The notes under the pieces are model-generated. The model saw nothing but the letters and a program-made list of their open reading frames with translations, was not told the DNA's origin and did no database searches. Of a stretch of DNA of 64,000 nt, positions 10,848-19,463 are shown piece after piece (positions within the stretch are counted from its first letter, which is position 1; the number at the start of each line of letters is the position of its first letter). The translations under genes were made by a program, and so were the position numbers. The stretch covers positions 124,001-188,000 of the forward strand of contig CACAWX010000001.1 in the NCBI GenBank assembly GCA_902536305.1, in the 5' to 3' direction. This stretch comes from an uncultured Pelagibacteraceae bacterium. Lineage in GTDB: Bacteria > Pseudomonadota > Alphaproteobacteria > Pelagibacterales > Pelagibacteraceae.

Positions 10848-11345
10848 ATGAGTTGGACAGACGAAAAAGTAGAAAAACTTAAAGAACTTTGGACCAAAGG
10901 ACATACTGCAAGCCAGATAGCAGCAGCATTAGGTGACACTACTCGTAACGCTGTTATTGGTAAAGCTCATAGGCTAAATCTTGAAGCAAGAGCCCCATCT
11001 AAGCATTCTGGAACATCAGTATCTAGAGAAAATAAGCAAATCAGACGAGGACCTGCACCAACTTCTAGAAAAGCAAAATTTCAGTCAATTTTATTAGATA
11101 AGAACTTTGAGCCTGAAAACCCTAAATCCCTAGAAGAGTTAACAGATACAACTTGTAAATGGCCTATCGGTCATCCAAATGAGGAAAAATTCTATTTTTG
11201 TGGAAGAAAACCAGAAGGCGAATTTCCTTATTGTAAGTTACACGTTTTATATGCCTTTCAGCCAAAAGGTACAAAAGAGGAGGTGCTTGATAAAGAAGAT
11301 GAAGTACCAGAATTTATTGAGAAAAAAGTTAAGTCGTCGGCTTAA
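10848..11345 (+). CDS. gcrA: GcrA-family cell cycle regulator
   Basis: MSWTDEKVEKLKELWTKGHTASQIAAALGDTTRNAVIGKAHRL N-terminal domain and Cys-containing C-terminus (CKWPIGHPNEEKFYFCGRK). Confidence 0.94.
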   Translation: MSWTDEKVEKLKELWTKGHTASQIAAALGDTTRNAVIGKAHRLNLEARAPSKHSGTSVSRENKQIRRGPAPTSRKAKFQSILLDKNFEPENPKSLEELTDTTCKWPIGHPNEEKFYFCGRKPEGEFPYCKLHVLYAFQPKGTKEEVLDKEDEVPEFIEKKVKSSA

Positions 11346-11374
11346 TTAATCTTCAAAATTTTAACATATAGCTA

Positions 11375-11602
11375 ATGATATTCATAAAAAAATACCTTAA
11401 ATGGCTAAGCACTTTTCTAGTTCTTACAGGTATTTTACTAACTAATTTAAATATGTATCCAATTAATATAATGTTTCATGGTGCTGGAGTTGTAGGTTGG
11501 ACGATAGCTGGTTTTCTCTCAAAAGATAAAGCAATTCTTACAAACTTCGGGTTGCAAATTCCTTTATTTTTAATAGGATTTTATCAATTGTTATTTCAAT
11601 GA
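11375..11602 (+). CDS. Small hydrophobic membrane protein, unknown function
   Basis: 75 aa, 2-3 hydrophobic segments; stop overlaps start of the aquaporin-like gene (ATGA). Confidence 0.65.
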   Translation: MIFIKKYLKWLSTFLVLTGILLTNLNMYPINIMFHGAGVVGWTIAGFLSKDKAILTNFGLQIPLFLIGFYQLLFQ

Positions 11603-12249
11603 AAAATAGAATATTTATAGGTGAATTTATAGGTAGTGCTTTTTTAGTCATGATCATAGTTGGTTCCGGGATAATGGCTCAAAATTTGACTAGAGACTTT
11701 GCCGTCATGTTATTAGCTAATACTCTTGCCACTGGCGCAGGATTGTTTGTTTTAATTAATTCAATTGCAAATATTTCTGGAGCTCACTTTAATCCTGTTG
11801 TTACAATGACAATGTATTTCACAAAAAAAATTAAAAAGGACTTAATTTTCACTTATATAAGTGCCCAGATTTTAGGATGTTTATTGGGAGTAATGCTTGC
11901 AAATTTTATGTTTGATTTACCCTTAATAGAATTATCAAGCAAAGCTAGACCAGGGTTTAATATTTTTATTGCAGAAGTTATAGCAACTTTTGGTTTAATT
12001 TTCATAATATTTGGTTCACTAAAAAATGGAACTGTTGCAGTTGCTGCATCCGTTGCAACTTATATTACTGCTGGGTATTGGTTTACTTCATCAACTTCTT
12101 TTGCTAACCCTGCGGTTGCACTAGCTAGAACTTTCACTGATACATTTACAGGTATAAACTATTTAAATACACCTACTTACATAGTTGCAGAAATTATCGG
12201 TGCTTTGTTAGCTTTATTTATAATTCAGAAAATTTTTTACAAAAAATAA
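11599..12249 (+). CDS. MIP/aquaporin family channel
   Basis: Six TM segments; SGAHFNPVV and SFANPAVALAR (NPV/NPA) half-helix motifs. Confidence 0.88.
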   Translation: MKNRIFIGEFIGSAFLVMIIVGSGIMAQNLTRDFAVMLLANTLATGAGLFVLINSIANISGAHFNPVVTMTMYFTKKIKKDLIFTYISAQILGCLLGVMLANFMFDLPLIELSSKARPGFNIFIAEVIATFGLIFIIFGSLKNGTVAVAASVATYITAGYWFTSSTSFANPAVALARTFTDTFTGINYLNTPTYIVAEIIGALLALFIIQKIFYKK

Positions 12250-12519
12250 TCCCGTGAAATGAACGCGTGAAACTAGTTTATTTTTGATTAAATTTTTTGA
12301 AATATAATGTTATTTAGTTTTTAAGATAAATATTCTTAATAACAGATAATTAATTTGTAAGTAGTCGAATAATTTTTATAAGCGATCCAAGGCCTATTCG
12401 AAAAAAAAAATTAATAAATTCTTTACTAGATTTGTTTTTAACATGCTTTAAAAGTTCTATTAAGTATGACGATTCCGAAGTCAAGAATAAGAATAAAAAA
12501 ATGACAAAAAAGAAATAAT

Positions 12520-13488
12520 ATGGAACTTACGTTAATATACACGATTATAGGGTTCGGATTAGCAGGTTATAGTGTAATCGCTAACGACTCTATTCAAACA
12601 CTCGGAACTTTTATTGCCTCAAAGCAAAAATGGTTTAAATGGTACACGCTCGCAAGTGCTGCATCACTGGTAATGATTGTTGCAATAACTTGGGGTTGGT
12701 ACAGTTATGATGGAGATATTTCTTACGGAAGATTAACAAGAATACCTTTCCAAGAAATTCAATGGTACCACGCAGTCGCTCCTGCAATTCTATTGGCACT
12801 TACAAGAATAGGTATCCCAGTATCTACAACTTTTTTAGTTTTATCTGCCTTTGCCTCAACAGTTGTTTTGGAAAAAATGCTTGTAAAAAGTATTGTAGGT
12901 TATGGTATAGCGGCAACAGTTGCTTACTTCTGTTGGATTGCAGTTTCTAAATTTATTAATGAGAAACTTGATGAAGTTAAAGGAGATAAATGGATTGCTT
13001 TTTGGCGAAATTCAGTTTGGGTATCTTCAGGCTGGTTATGGTGGGTTTGGTTATCACATGATGTTGCAAACATTGCTGTGTACTTACCTAGACAATTAGA
13101 TCTTTCATTACTTTTAATTGTATTAACATACTTTACCGTTCTACTTTTTTATATCTTCTACATTAAAGGTGGTCCAATACATCAGGTTGTATTAGAAAAA
13201 ACTGGAACGAGATATGCTCGATCAGCAACGATCATCAACGTTATTTATGCTGCAGTTCTTTTCTACTTCAAAGAGTTGAATGATTTACCAATGTCAACGA
13301 CATGGGTGTTCGTAGGCTTATTGTGTGGAAGAGAGTTGGCAATTTCAACTATGAACAAGGATTATAAATTCAAATATGTGTTTCCATTGATTGGAAAAGA
13401 CTTTGTTAAAATGATATTTGGATTAAGTGTCTCGGTAGCAATCGTGCTTGCGATACATTACTTTATAATTCCTAGAGGATTATTTTAA
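12520..13488 (+). CDS. Polytopic membrane protein with PiT-like (inorganic phosphate transporter family) repeated motifs
   Basis: About 9-10 hydrophobic segments; paired motifs IANDSIQTLGTF / LSHDVANIAVYL and IPVSTTFLVLSAF / LPMSTTWVFVGLL resembling PiT signature repeats. Confidence 0.6.
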   Translation: MELTLIYTIIGFGLAGYSVIANDSIQTLGTFIASKQKWFKWYTLASAASLVMIVAITWGWYSYDGDISYGRLTRIPFQEIQWYHAVAPAILLALTRIGIPVSTTFLVLSAFASTVVLEKMLVKSIVGYGIAATVAYFCWIAVSKFINEKLDEVKGDKWIAFWRNSVWVSSGWLWWVWLSHDVANIAVYLPRQLDLSLLLIVLTYFTVLLFYIFYIKGGPIHQVVLEKTGTRYARSATIINVIYAAVLFYFKELNDLPMSTTWVFVGLLCGRELAISTMNKDYKFKYVFPLIGKDFVKMIFGLSVSVAIVLAIHYFIIPRGLF

Positions 13489-13497
13489 TAATCAAGA

Positions 13498-13725
13498 CTA
13501 TTTTTTCTTCTGAAGATCTTCATAAATTTTTTTAAGGTCTTCAGGAGATAGGTTTTTTTCTTTTAATTTATCTAAAATTTCTTCATCTTCTTGGCTAACA
13601 TTTTCACTCGTCTTTTGGTCTTTAACTTCACTTCTTGCTTCAAATCCAGCCTTGATATGTTTTACAGAAACTAGAATAACAATAATGGCGATAATACCTG
13701 CTAGCGATAAAAACAATAAAGTCAT
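13498..13725 (-). CDS. Small single-TM protein, unknown
   Basis: 75 aa, N-terminal TM helix followed by acidic/helical tail. Confidence 0.6.
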   Translation of the reverse strand: MTLLFLSLAGIIAIIVILVSVKHIKAGFEARSEVKDQKTSENVSQEDEEILDKLKEKNLSPEDLKKIYEDLQKKK

Positions 13726-13756
13726 ATTTAGATTATAGCTGATATTTGGCTAAGAG

Positions 13757-13894
13757 TTAAATGAGTTTAGTAAGTATGTAAATTTGTAGCAAAAGGATTA
13801 AAAAAGGCAGTATAGTCCTGATAAGTTCCATTGTATGATTATATTCATCCAATTTTCTTTCTAGCCAATTTCTTTGATATTTTTTTTTTGCCAT
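13757..13894 (-). CDS. Micro-ORF, 45 aa small membrane protein (absent from ORF track)
   Basis: Manual translation: MAKKKYQRNWLERKLDEYNHTMELIRTILPFLILLLQIYILTKLI*; basic N-terminus plus one TM helix. Confidence 0.5.
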   Translation of the reverse strand: MAKKKYQRNWLERKLDEYNHTMELIRTILPFLILLLQIYILTKLI

Positions 13895-13937
13895 GCGTGT
13901 ATTTATATCAAGAAAGTAAAAAAATCAAGTTTTAGAA

Positions 13938-14870
13938 TTAAAACCAAGAAATATTTTTTGCTTTACAAATTTCTTGAACTTTTTTTGGATAGTCAGTTAT
14001 TATTCCATCGACACCATACTCGATCATTCTAATAATATCTTGTTCTCTATTCACTGTCCAAACACAAGTTGCGAGTCCATGTTTGTGTGCAAGTTCAACA
14101 TTTTGTTTTGTTACATCACGGTAAAAAACACTCCACACATGACCTTCTAATGATTTAATAATATTAGGAAGTAAAAATAATTCTTCCATAGGATAATTTT
14201 TAACCATCCATGGAGAGTTCTCATAAATATTTTTTTTAGTTATTGAAAGACCTTGTTGCAAAGTAATGAATCCTCTTAGAACATTTGGGTTTTGTTTTTT
14301 AAGAGCGTAAAGAATTCTAAAATCGTATGAAGTTATTAATGTCCTGTCCTCTAAATTAAATTCTTTAATATCTTTTAAAACTAATGAGACCATTTTTTCA
14401 GGGTCTGGTGTTACATTTTCTTGTGTAGGAGTTGATTTAATCTCTAGATTTAAAAATACGTCTTTATATTTTTCTTCAGTAACTAATTTAAAAAAGTCTG
14501 TTAATCTTGGTATTTTTTCACCTTTAACAGATTTTTGATTTTTAAATCTTTTTGCGTACTTTGTTTCTGGTTTTACACTCTCAATGCTATACTTACTAAT
14601 TTCCTCATAAGTTAATTCTACTAATTTCATGCTTTTATCTGTGATCCAGTTTCCTGAAGCATCTTTGACTAAATCAGGATTTAATCTGTAATCGTGAAAA
14701 ATAGTTGGAATATTATCTTTTGAAATTACGACATCAAATTCAACTGCCTTAATGCCTAGATCAAAAGTGTATTTAAAGCCAGAGATAGAGTTTTCAACAA
14801 TATCGCCTCTTGCTCCCCTATGGCCGTATATTCTTATGTAGTTAGGTTTCGTTAAAAATGGATTGATCAA
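13938..14870 (-). CDS. ugpQ: Glycerophosphodiester phosphodiesterase
   Basis: IYGHRGARGDIVENSISGFKYTFDLGIKAVEFDVVISKD and HDYRLNPD; adjacent to ugp ABC genes. Confidence 0.92.
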   Translation of the reverse strand: MINPFLTKPNYIRIYGHRGARGDIVENSISGFKYTFDLGIKAVEFDVVISKDNIPTIFHDYRLNPDLVKDASGNWITDKSMKLVELTYEEISKYSIESVKPETKYAKRFKNQKSVKGEKIPRLTDFFKLVTEEKYKDVFLNLEIKSTPTQENVTPDPEKMVSLVLKDIKEFNLEDRTLITSYDFRILYALKKQNPNVLRGFITLQQGLSITKKNIYENSPWMVKNYPMEELFLLPNIIKSLEGHVWSVFYRDVTKQNVELAHKHGLATCVWTVNREQDIIRMIEYGVDGIITDYPKKVQEICKAKNISWF

Positions 14871-15922
14871 TTAATCCTCAAATCAGTATTAGTATCAAAC
14901 AGGTGTAGTTTGTCATTTTGAATGGAAAGATTTATATTTTTTCCAATAGTTTCTTCATTAACAACACCTGAGATACTTGCAACTAAAATTTCATTACTAT
15001 TTTCAAGTTTACCATGAATAAGTGTATTCGCTCCAATCAACTCTACAAGTTCAACTTTTAACTTTATTGGACCGTTTTGATCTAATTCAAAATCTTCAGG
15101 TCGCATACCTACATTAACGGGTCCGCTAAATTTTGAATTAATTGAGATTGAGGCTTTGTTTGCAAAATTCACTTTATTACTTTGACAGTTACCTTTTAAT
15201 ATATTCATTGCCGGACTTCCGATGAATTGAGCCGTGAATAAAGTTTTGGGTTTTGTATAAACTTCTAAAGGCGTTCCAATATGTTCTACATTACCTTCAT
15301 TCATTACAATCATACGATCAGCTAATGTCATCGCTTCAACTTGGTCATGTGTAACATAAAGAGATGTAGTTTTTAATTGGGTTTGAAGTTTTTTAATCTC
15401 TAATCTCATTTGAACTCTTAATTTTGCATCAAGATTTGATAATGGTTCATCAAATAAAAATGCTACAGGATTTCTAACAATAGCTCTTCCCATAGCAACT
15501 CTTTGTCTTTGTCCACCAGACAATTGACTAGGTTTTCTCTCTAACAATTCACCAAGCTCTAAAATTTCAGCTGCTTTTTGAACTCTTGATTCAATTTCCT
15601 CTTTTGGCACTTTTGCAATTTTTAGACCATAAGCCATATTACCAAATACAGTCATGTGAGGATAAAGAGCGTAATTTTGAAATACCATGGCAATATTTCT
15701 TTCCATGGGTTCAAGTTCATTTACCTTTTTATTATCAATTAAAATATTTCCTTCATTAGCATCCTCTAACCCCGCAACCATTCTCAATAATGTTGATTTA
15801 CCACAACCAGAATGTCCAACTATAACAATCAGCTCACCATCTTTAACGTCAATACTAAGATCGTGAATAACCTGAGTTTTTCCAAAAGATTTTTTTAAAT
15901 TTTGTAAACTGATTTGAGACAT
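14867..15922 (-). CDS. ugpC: sn-glycerol-3-phosphate ABC transporter ATPase
   Basis: VGHSGCGKSTLLRMVAG, LSGGQRQRVAMGRAIVR, FDEPLSNLDAKLR; MalK/UgpC family, in a ugp-like operon. Confidence 0.93.
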   Translation of the reverse strand: MSQISLQNLKKSFGKTQVIHDLSIDVKDGELIVIVGHSGCGKSTLLRMVAGLEDANEGNILIDNKKVNELEPMERNIAMVFQNYALYPHMTVFGNMAYGLKIAKVPKEEIESRVQKAAEILELGELLERKPSQLSGGQRQRVAMGRAIVRNPVAFLFDEPLSNLDAKLRVQMRLEIKKLQTQLKTTSLYVTHDQVEAMTLADRMIVMNEGNVEHIGTPLEVYTKPKTLFTAQFIGSPAMNILKGNCQSNKVNFANKASISINSKFSGPVNVGMRPEDFELDQNGPIKLKVELVELIGANTLIHGKLENSNEILVASISGVVNEETIGKNINLSIQNDKLHLFDTNTDLRIN

Positions 15923-16776
15923 TATTTATCGCTTTCTAATAGACCTTTAACAAAAAACTTTTGCATACTGATTACTACTATTACTGGAGGAACCATAGCT
16001 AACATTGCCGTTGCCATAACCGTTGGCCAATGTGCATAATCATCTCCTGTAGGTATCATTGAGTCAATTGCCATCACAATAGTTCGCATATCAGGGTCAG
16101 TCGTCATTAATAATGGCCATAAGTATTGGTTCCAACCAAAAATAAACAAAATAACAAATAGAGCTGCAATATTAGTTTTGCTAATTGGAATTAATATATC
16201 AAAAAAGAAACGCATTGGACTACATCCGTCCATTCTAGCTGCTTCAACCATTTCATCGGGTATCGTCATAAAAAATTGTCTAAATAAAAAAGTTGCTGTA
16301 GCTGATGCAATCAATGGGAAGATTAATCCCGTGTATGTATTTAATAGATTTAAATTCGCAACTACTTCATAAGTTGGTACTATTCTTACTTCTACTGGAA
16401 GCATTAAAGTAATAAAGATTAACCAGAAACATAAGTTCCTAAATGGAAATCTAAAATAGACAAATGCAAAAGCTGACAATAATGAAATGATTATTTTTCC
16501 AACTGTAATACCAATGGCCATGATTGCAGAGTTGATCATCATTTTTATCACGGGAACTTTAGCTCCGTATCCTTCTGGCGAACCTCTAAATAATGCATTT
16601 GCATAATTTTCAAAGAATTCTGTCCCTGGTAACATTGGTAATGGAGGATAAATAATTGCATCTTGTGTAACAGTTGATGCAACAAAAGTTAGCCAAACTG
16701 GGAAGAATATAAATAATACCCCAAGAATTAAACCAAGGTGAGTTAACCAATATCCTGATTTCTTTTTCTCAACCAT
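15922..16776 (-). CDS. ugpE: sn-glycerol-3-phosphate ABC transporter permease
   Basis: MalG/UgpE-type permease; EAA loop EAARMDGCSPMRFFFDILIPISKTNIAAL. Confidence 0.92.
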   Translation of the reverse strand: MVEKKKSGYWLTHLGLILGVLFIFFPVWLTFVASTVTQDAIIYPPLPMLPGTEFFENYANALFRGSPEGYGAKVPVIKMMINSAIMAIGITVGKIIISLLSAFAFVYFRFPFRNLCFWLIFITLMLPVEVRIVPTYEVVANLNLLNTYTGLIFPLIASATATFLFRQFFMTIPDEMVEAARMDGCSPMRFFFDILIPISKTNIAALFVILFIFGWNQYLWPLLMTTDPDMRTIVMAIDSMIPTGDDYAHWPTVMATAMLAMVPPVIVVISMQKFFVKGLLESDK

Positions 16777-17657
16777 TAGTAATGAACCTTTCTCTCTATA
16801 TATTTAAATTGTATTACAGTTAAAATTCCAACCAGCACTAAAAGTATTACGGACTGAGCTGCACTTGATCCAAGGTCTTGGCTAACAAAACCATCGGAAA
16901 ATACTTTATATACTAATATGGTGGTCGACTGTTCAGGTCCACCCGAAGTAATGGTGTGAATTACTCCAAAAGTATCAAAGAAAGCATAAACAATATTTAC
17001 TACTAATAAAAAGAATGTGATCGGTGAAAGTAGAGGTATTACAATTGTACCAAATCTTTTCCAAAAACTCGCACCATCTATTGCTGCCGCCTCAATAATC
17101 GATTTTGGAATGGCTTGTAACCCTGCTAAAAAAAATAAAAAGTTATAACTTATTCTTCCCCATGATGAGGCTAGAATAACTAGAAACATTGCTTGATCAC
17201 CTTTTAAAGTATGATTCCATTCGTAACCTAAAGCTTTAAGATAATAAGAAGCCAAACCAATATTTCCGTTAAACATAAATAACCATAAAACTCCTGCAAT
17301 AGCTGGGGCGATAGCGTAAGGCCAAATTAATAATGTTTGATAAACGCCGGCTCCTTTAATTAATCGATCTGCTAACGCAGCTAAATATAATCCTAAAGCC
17401 ATAGATGAAACGGATACTGCAGTTGAAAAAATAATTGTAGTTTTAAAACTTGCTAAATAATAAGGGTCGGATAATAAAAATCTAAAATTATCTAAGCCTA
17501 CAAATTCTGTTTTTAATCCAAAAGGATCCGGTAAAAATAAAGAATTCCAAATGGCTTGTCCTGATGGGTAAAAAAAGAAGACAAAAGAAATCAATAGTTG
17601 AGGTGCAACTAGCAGTGCTGGTAGCCACCAGCCTTTAAAAAAAACTCTTTTGTCCAT
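16776..17657 (-). CDS. ugpA: sn-glycerol-3-phosphate ABC transporter permease
   Basis: MalF/UgpA-type permease; EAAAIDGASFWKRFGTIVIPLLSP. Confidence 0.92.
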   Translation of the reverse strand: MDKRVFFKGWWLPALLVAPQLLISFVFFFYPSGQAIWNSLFLPDPFGLKTEFVGLDNFRFLLSDPYYLASFKTTIIFSTAVSVSSMALGLYLAALADRLIKGAGVYQTLLIWPYAIAPAIAGVLWLFMFNGNIGLASYYLKALGYEWNHTLKGDQAMFLVILASSWGRISYNFLFFLAGLQAIPKSIIEAAAIDGASFWKRFGTIVIPLLSPITFFLLVVNIVYAFFDTFGVIHTITSGGPEQSTTILVYKVFSDGFVSQDLGSSAAQSVILLVLVGILTVIQFKYIERKVHY

Positions 17658-17670
17658 TTGATCTTTAGAA

Positions 17671-17698
17671 GTATACCAGGGGCTTTCGCCCCTGATAC
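17671..17698 (-). promoter_or_regulatory. Intercistronic stem-loop between ugpB and ugpA
   Basis: GTATacCAGGGGC-TTTC-GCCCCTGATAC near-perfect GC-rich hairpin in the 52-nt gap; typical position of an SBP/permease attenuator or mRNA stabiliser. Confidence 0.7.
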
Positions 17699-17709
17699 AT
17701 TAAATTGAT

Positions 17710-19023
17710 TTATTTGTTTGCTCTTTCAAATCTTCTTAAAAGAATGTTACCTCTTTTAACAGCGCTGTCCAAAGCTACTTGGGCAGTTTTGCTGCCATTG
17801 TAAACTCCTTCCATCTCTTCATCGATAATTCCTCTTATCTGATCAAAAGATCCAAGACGTAAGCCTTTAGAGTTTTCAGTAACTTTATTTCTCATCATCT
17901 GTACACCCGCTAAATCAGTTCCAGGATTTGCTTTATAAAATCCTGAACTTTTAGTTTTTTTAGCGGCAGCTGTTGTTACACCTAAATAACCAGTGTCCTG
18001 ATGCCACTTCGCTTGAATGTCAGTTGTTGATAGGAAAGCTAAGAATGCTGCTGTAGCTTTATTCTCTTCTTTAGATTTTCCAGAAAGTGCCCATAGTGAA
18101 GAACCTCCAATAATAGTATTTTGAGGTGCATTTGTTCCACCATAGTAAGGTAAATGTCTAATACCAAATTCGAATTTAGCTTCTTTTTTGATACCAGCAT
18201 AACCAGCAGAAGACTCAGTCATTAACATACATTCGCCAGCTCTAAAATTTTTACCGGCTTCGTTTCTTCTTCCCATGTATTTGAATTTACCTTCTTGTGC
18301 CCACTTACCTAAAGTTTGAATATGTTTGATATGTACTGGGCTATTAAATGATAGCTCAGTATCTAAACCAGCAAATCCATTTGCTTTAGATGCGAACGGT
18401 ATATTGTGATAGGCTGAAAAATTCTCAAGATGGACCCAGCTATGCCAACAAGTACAAAAAGGCATATCAATACCTTTTGCTTTTGCAGCATCAAGCGCGT
18501 TTCCAACTCTTTTCCAAGTACTTAAATCCATCTCCGGATCTAGACCTGCTTTTTTCATTAAATCTTTGTTAACCCATAGAACTGGTGTTGAAGAGTTATA
18601 TGGCATAGATAACATTTTACCGTCTGTCGTAGTGTAATAACCACTTACTGCTGACACAAATCCATTTGGATTAAATCTTTGACCAGCATCTTTCATCAGT
18701 TGGTACATAGGAACATAAGCTCCTTTTGCAGCCATTAAACTTGCAGTACCTACTTCAAATACCATAAGTATATTTGGATGTTGACCAGCTCTAAAAGCTG
18801 CAATACCAGCGTTTAAAGTTTCTGAATAATTACCTTTTCTTGTGTGGACTACAGTGTATTTATTTTGGCTTGCATTAAACTTGTTTACTTGTTCATCAAG
18901 TAATTCACCAAGTCTTCCACCAAAAGCATGCCACCATTGTATTTCAGTTTTTGCTTGAGCAGCAGTTCCTGCAAACATTGCAAAAAGTGCTATCGAGCAA
19001 ATAATTGCTTTTATTGATTTCAT
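17710..19023 (-). CDS. ugpB: sn-glycerol-3-phosphate ABC transporter substrate-binding protein
   Basis: Signal peptide; KTEIQWWHAFGGRLGELLDEQVNKFNASQ; UgpB-like. Start chosen at MKSIKAIICSI. Confidence 0.92.
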   Translation of the reverse strand: MKSIKAIICSIALFAMFAGTAAQAKTEIQWWHAFGGRLGELLDEQVNKFNASQNKYTVVHTRKGNYSETLNAGIAAFRAGQHPNILMVFEVGTASLMAAKGAYVPMYQLMKDAGQRFNPNGFVSAVSGYYTTTDGKMLSMPYNSSTPVLWVNKDLMKKAGLDPEMDLSTWKRVGNALDAAKAKGIDMPFCTCWHSWVHLENFSAYHNIPFASKANGFAGLDTELSFNSPVHIKHIQTLGKWAQEGKFKYMGRRNEAGKNFRAGECMLMTESSAGYAGIKKEAKFEFGIRHLPYYGGTNAPQNTIIGGSSLWALSGKSKEENKATAAFLAFLSTTDIQAKWHQDTGYLGVTTAAAKKTKSSGFYKANPGTDLAGVQMMRNKVTENSKGLRLGSFDQIRGIIDEEMEGVYNGSKTAQVALDSAVKRGNILLRRFERANK

Positions 19024-19118
19024 CATTTTTTCCCCCACGTTTTATTAAAAGAGAAAATGCTAGCACATTATATATATGAAGAGGAGTCCCAGCTAAAATT
19101 AAGATTCTACCTATGGTT

Positions 19119-19463
19119 TTATTTTACTTTACCAAAAACGTTTAAAAGTACTACTCCAGTGATTATTAAGACTAAACCGATAGTTCCATAAAGATTAGGT
19201 GTTTGATTATATTTAAAAACTCCAAACAAAGTTACTGCAGTAATTGTTAAAGCTCCATAAGTTGCATAAGTAAAACCTACTGGAATAATTGTCATAGCTT
19301 TAGAAATACAAAATAAACAAACTATAATGCTTGTTACACAAAAAATGGTTGGATTTAACTTTGTAAATCCCTCAGTAGTTTTCAAAAAGCCGTTAGAAGC
19401 AATTCCTGTAACTATCGCTAGAACTAAATAAATATAACCTGAAAATAAGCTTATGCTTTTCAT
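19119..19463 (-). CDS. SMR-family small four-TM protein (atypical)
   Basis: 114 aa, IYLVLAIVTGIASNGFLKTTEGFTKLNP...IPVGFTYATYGALTITAVTLFG...LIITGVVLLNV; SMR fold pattern. Confidence 0.8.
   Translation of the reverse strand: MKSISLFSGYIYLVLAIVTGIASNGFLKTTEGFTKLNPTIFCVTSIIVCLFCISKAMTIIPVGFTYATYGALTITAVTLFGVFKYNQTPNLYGTIGLVLIITGVVLLNVFGKVK

Noticed and set aside
12250-12519. Possible riboswitch or ncRNA in the 270-nt gap before the PiT-like gene
   Set aside because: No strong stems or known aptamer motif seen; AT-rich with homopolymer. Kept only the open-frame note as a low-interest finding.
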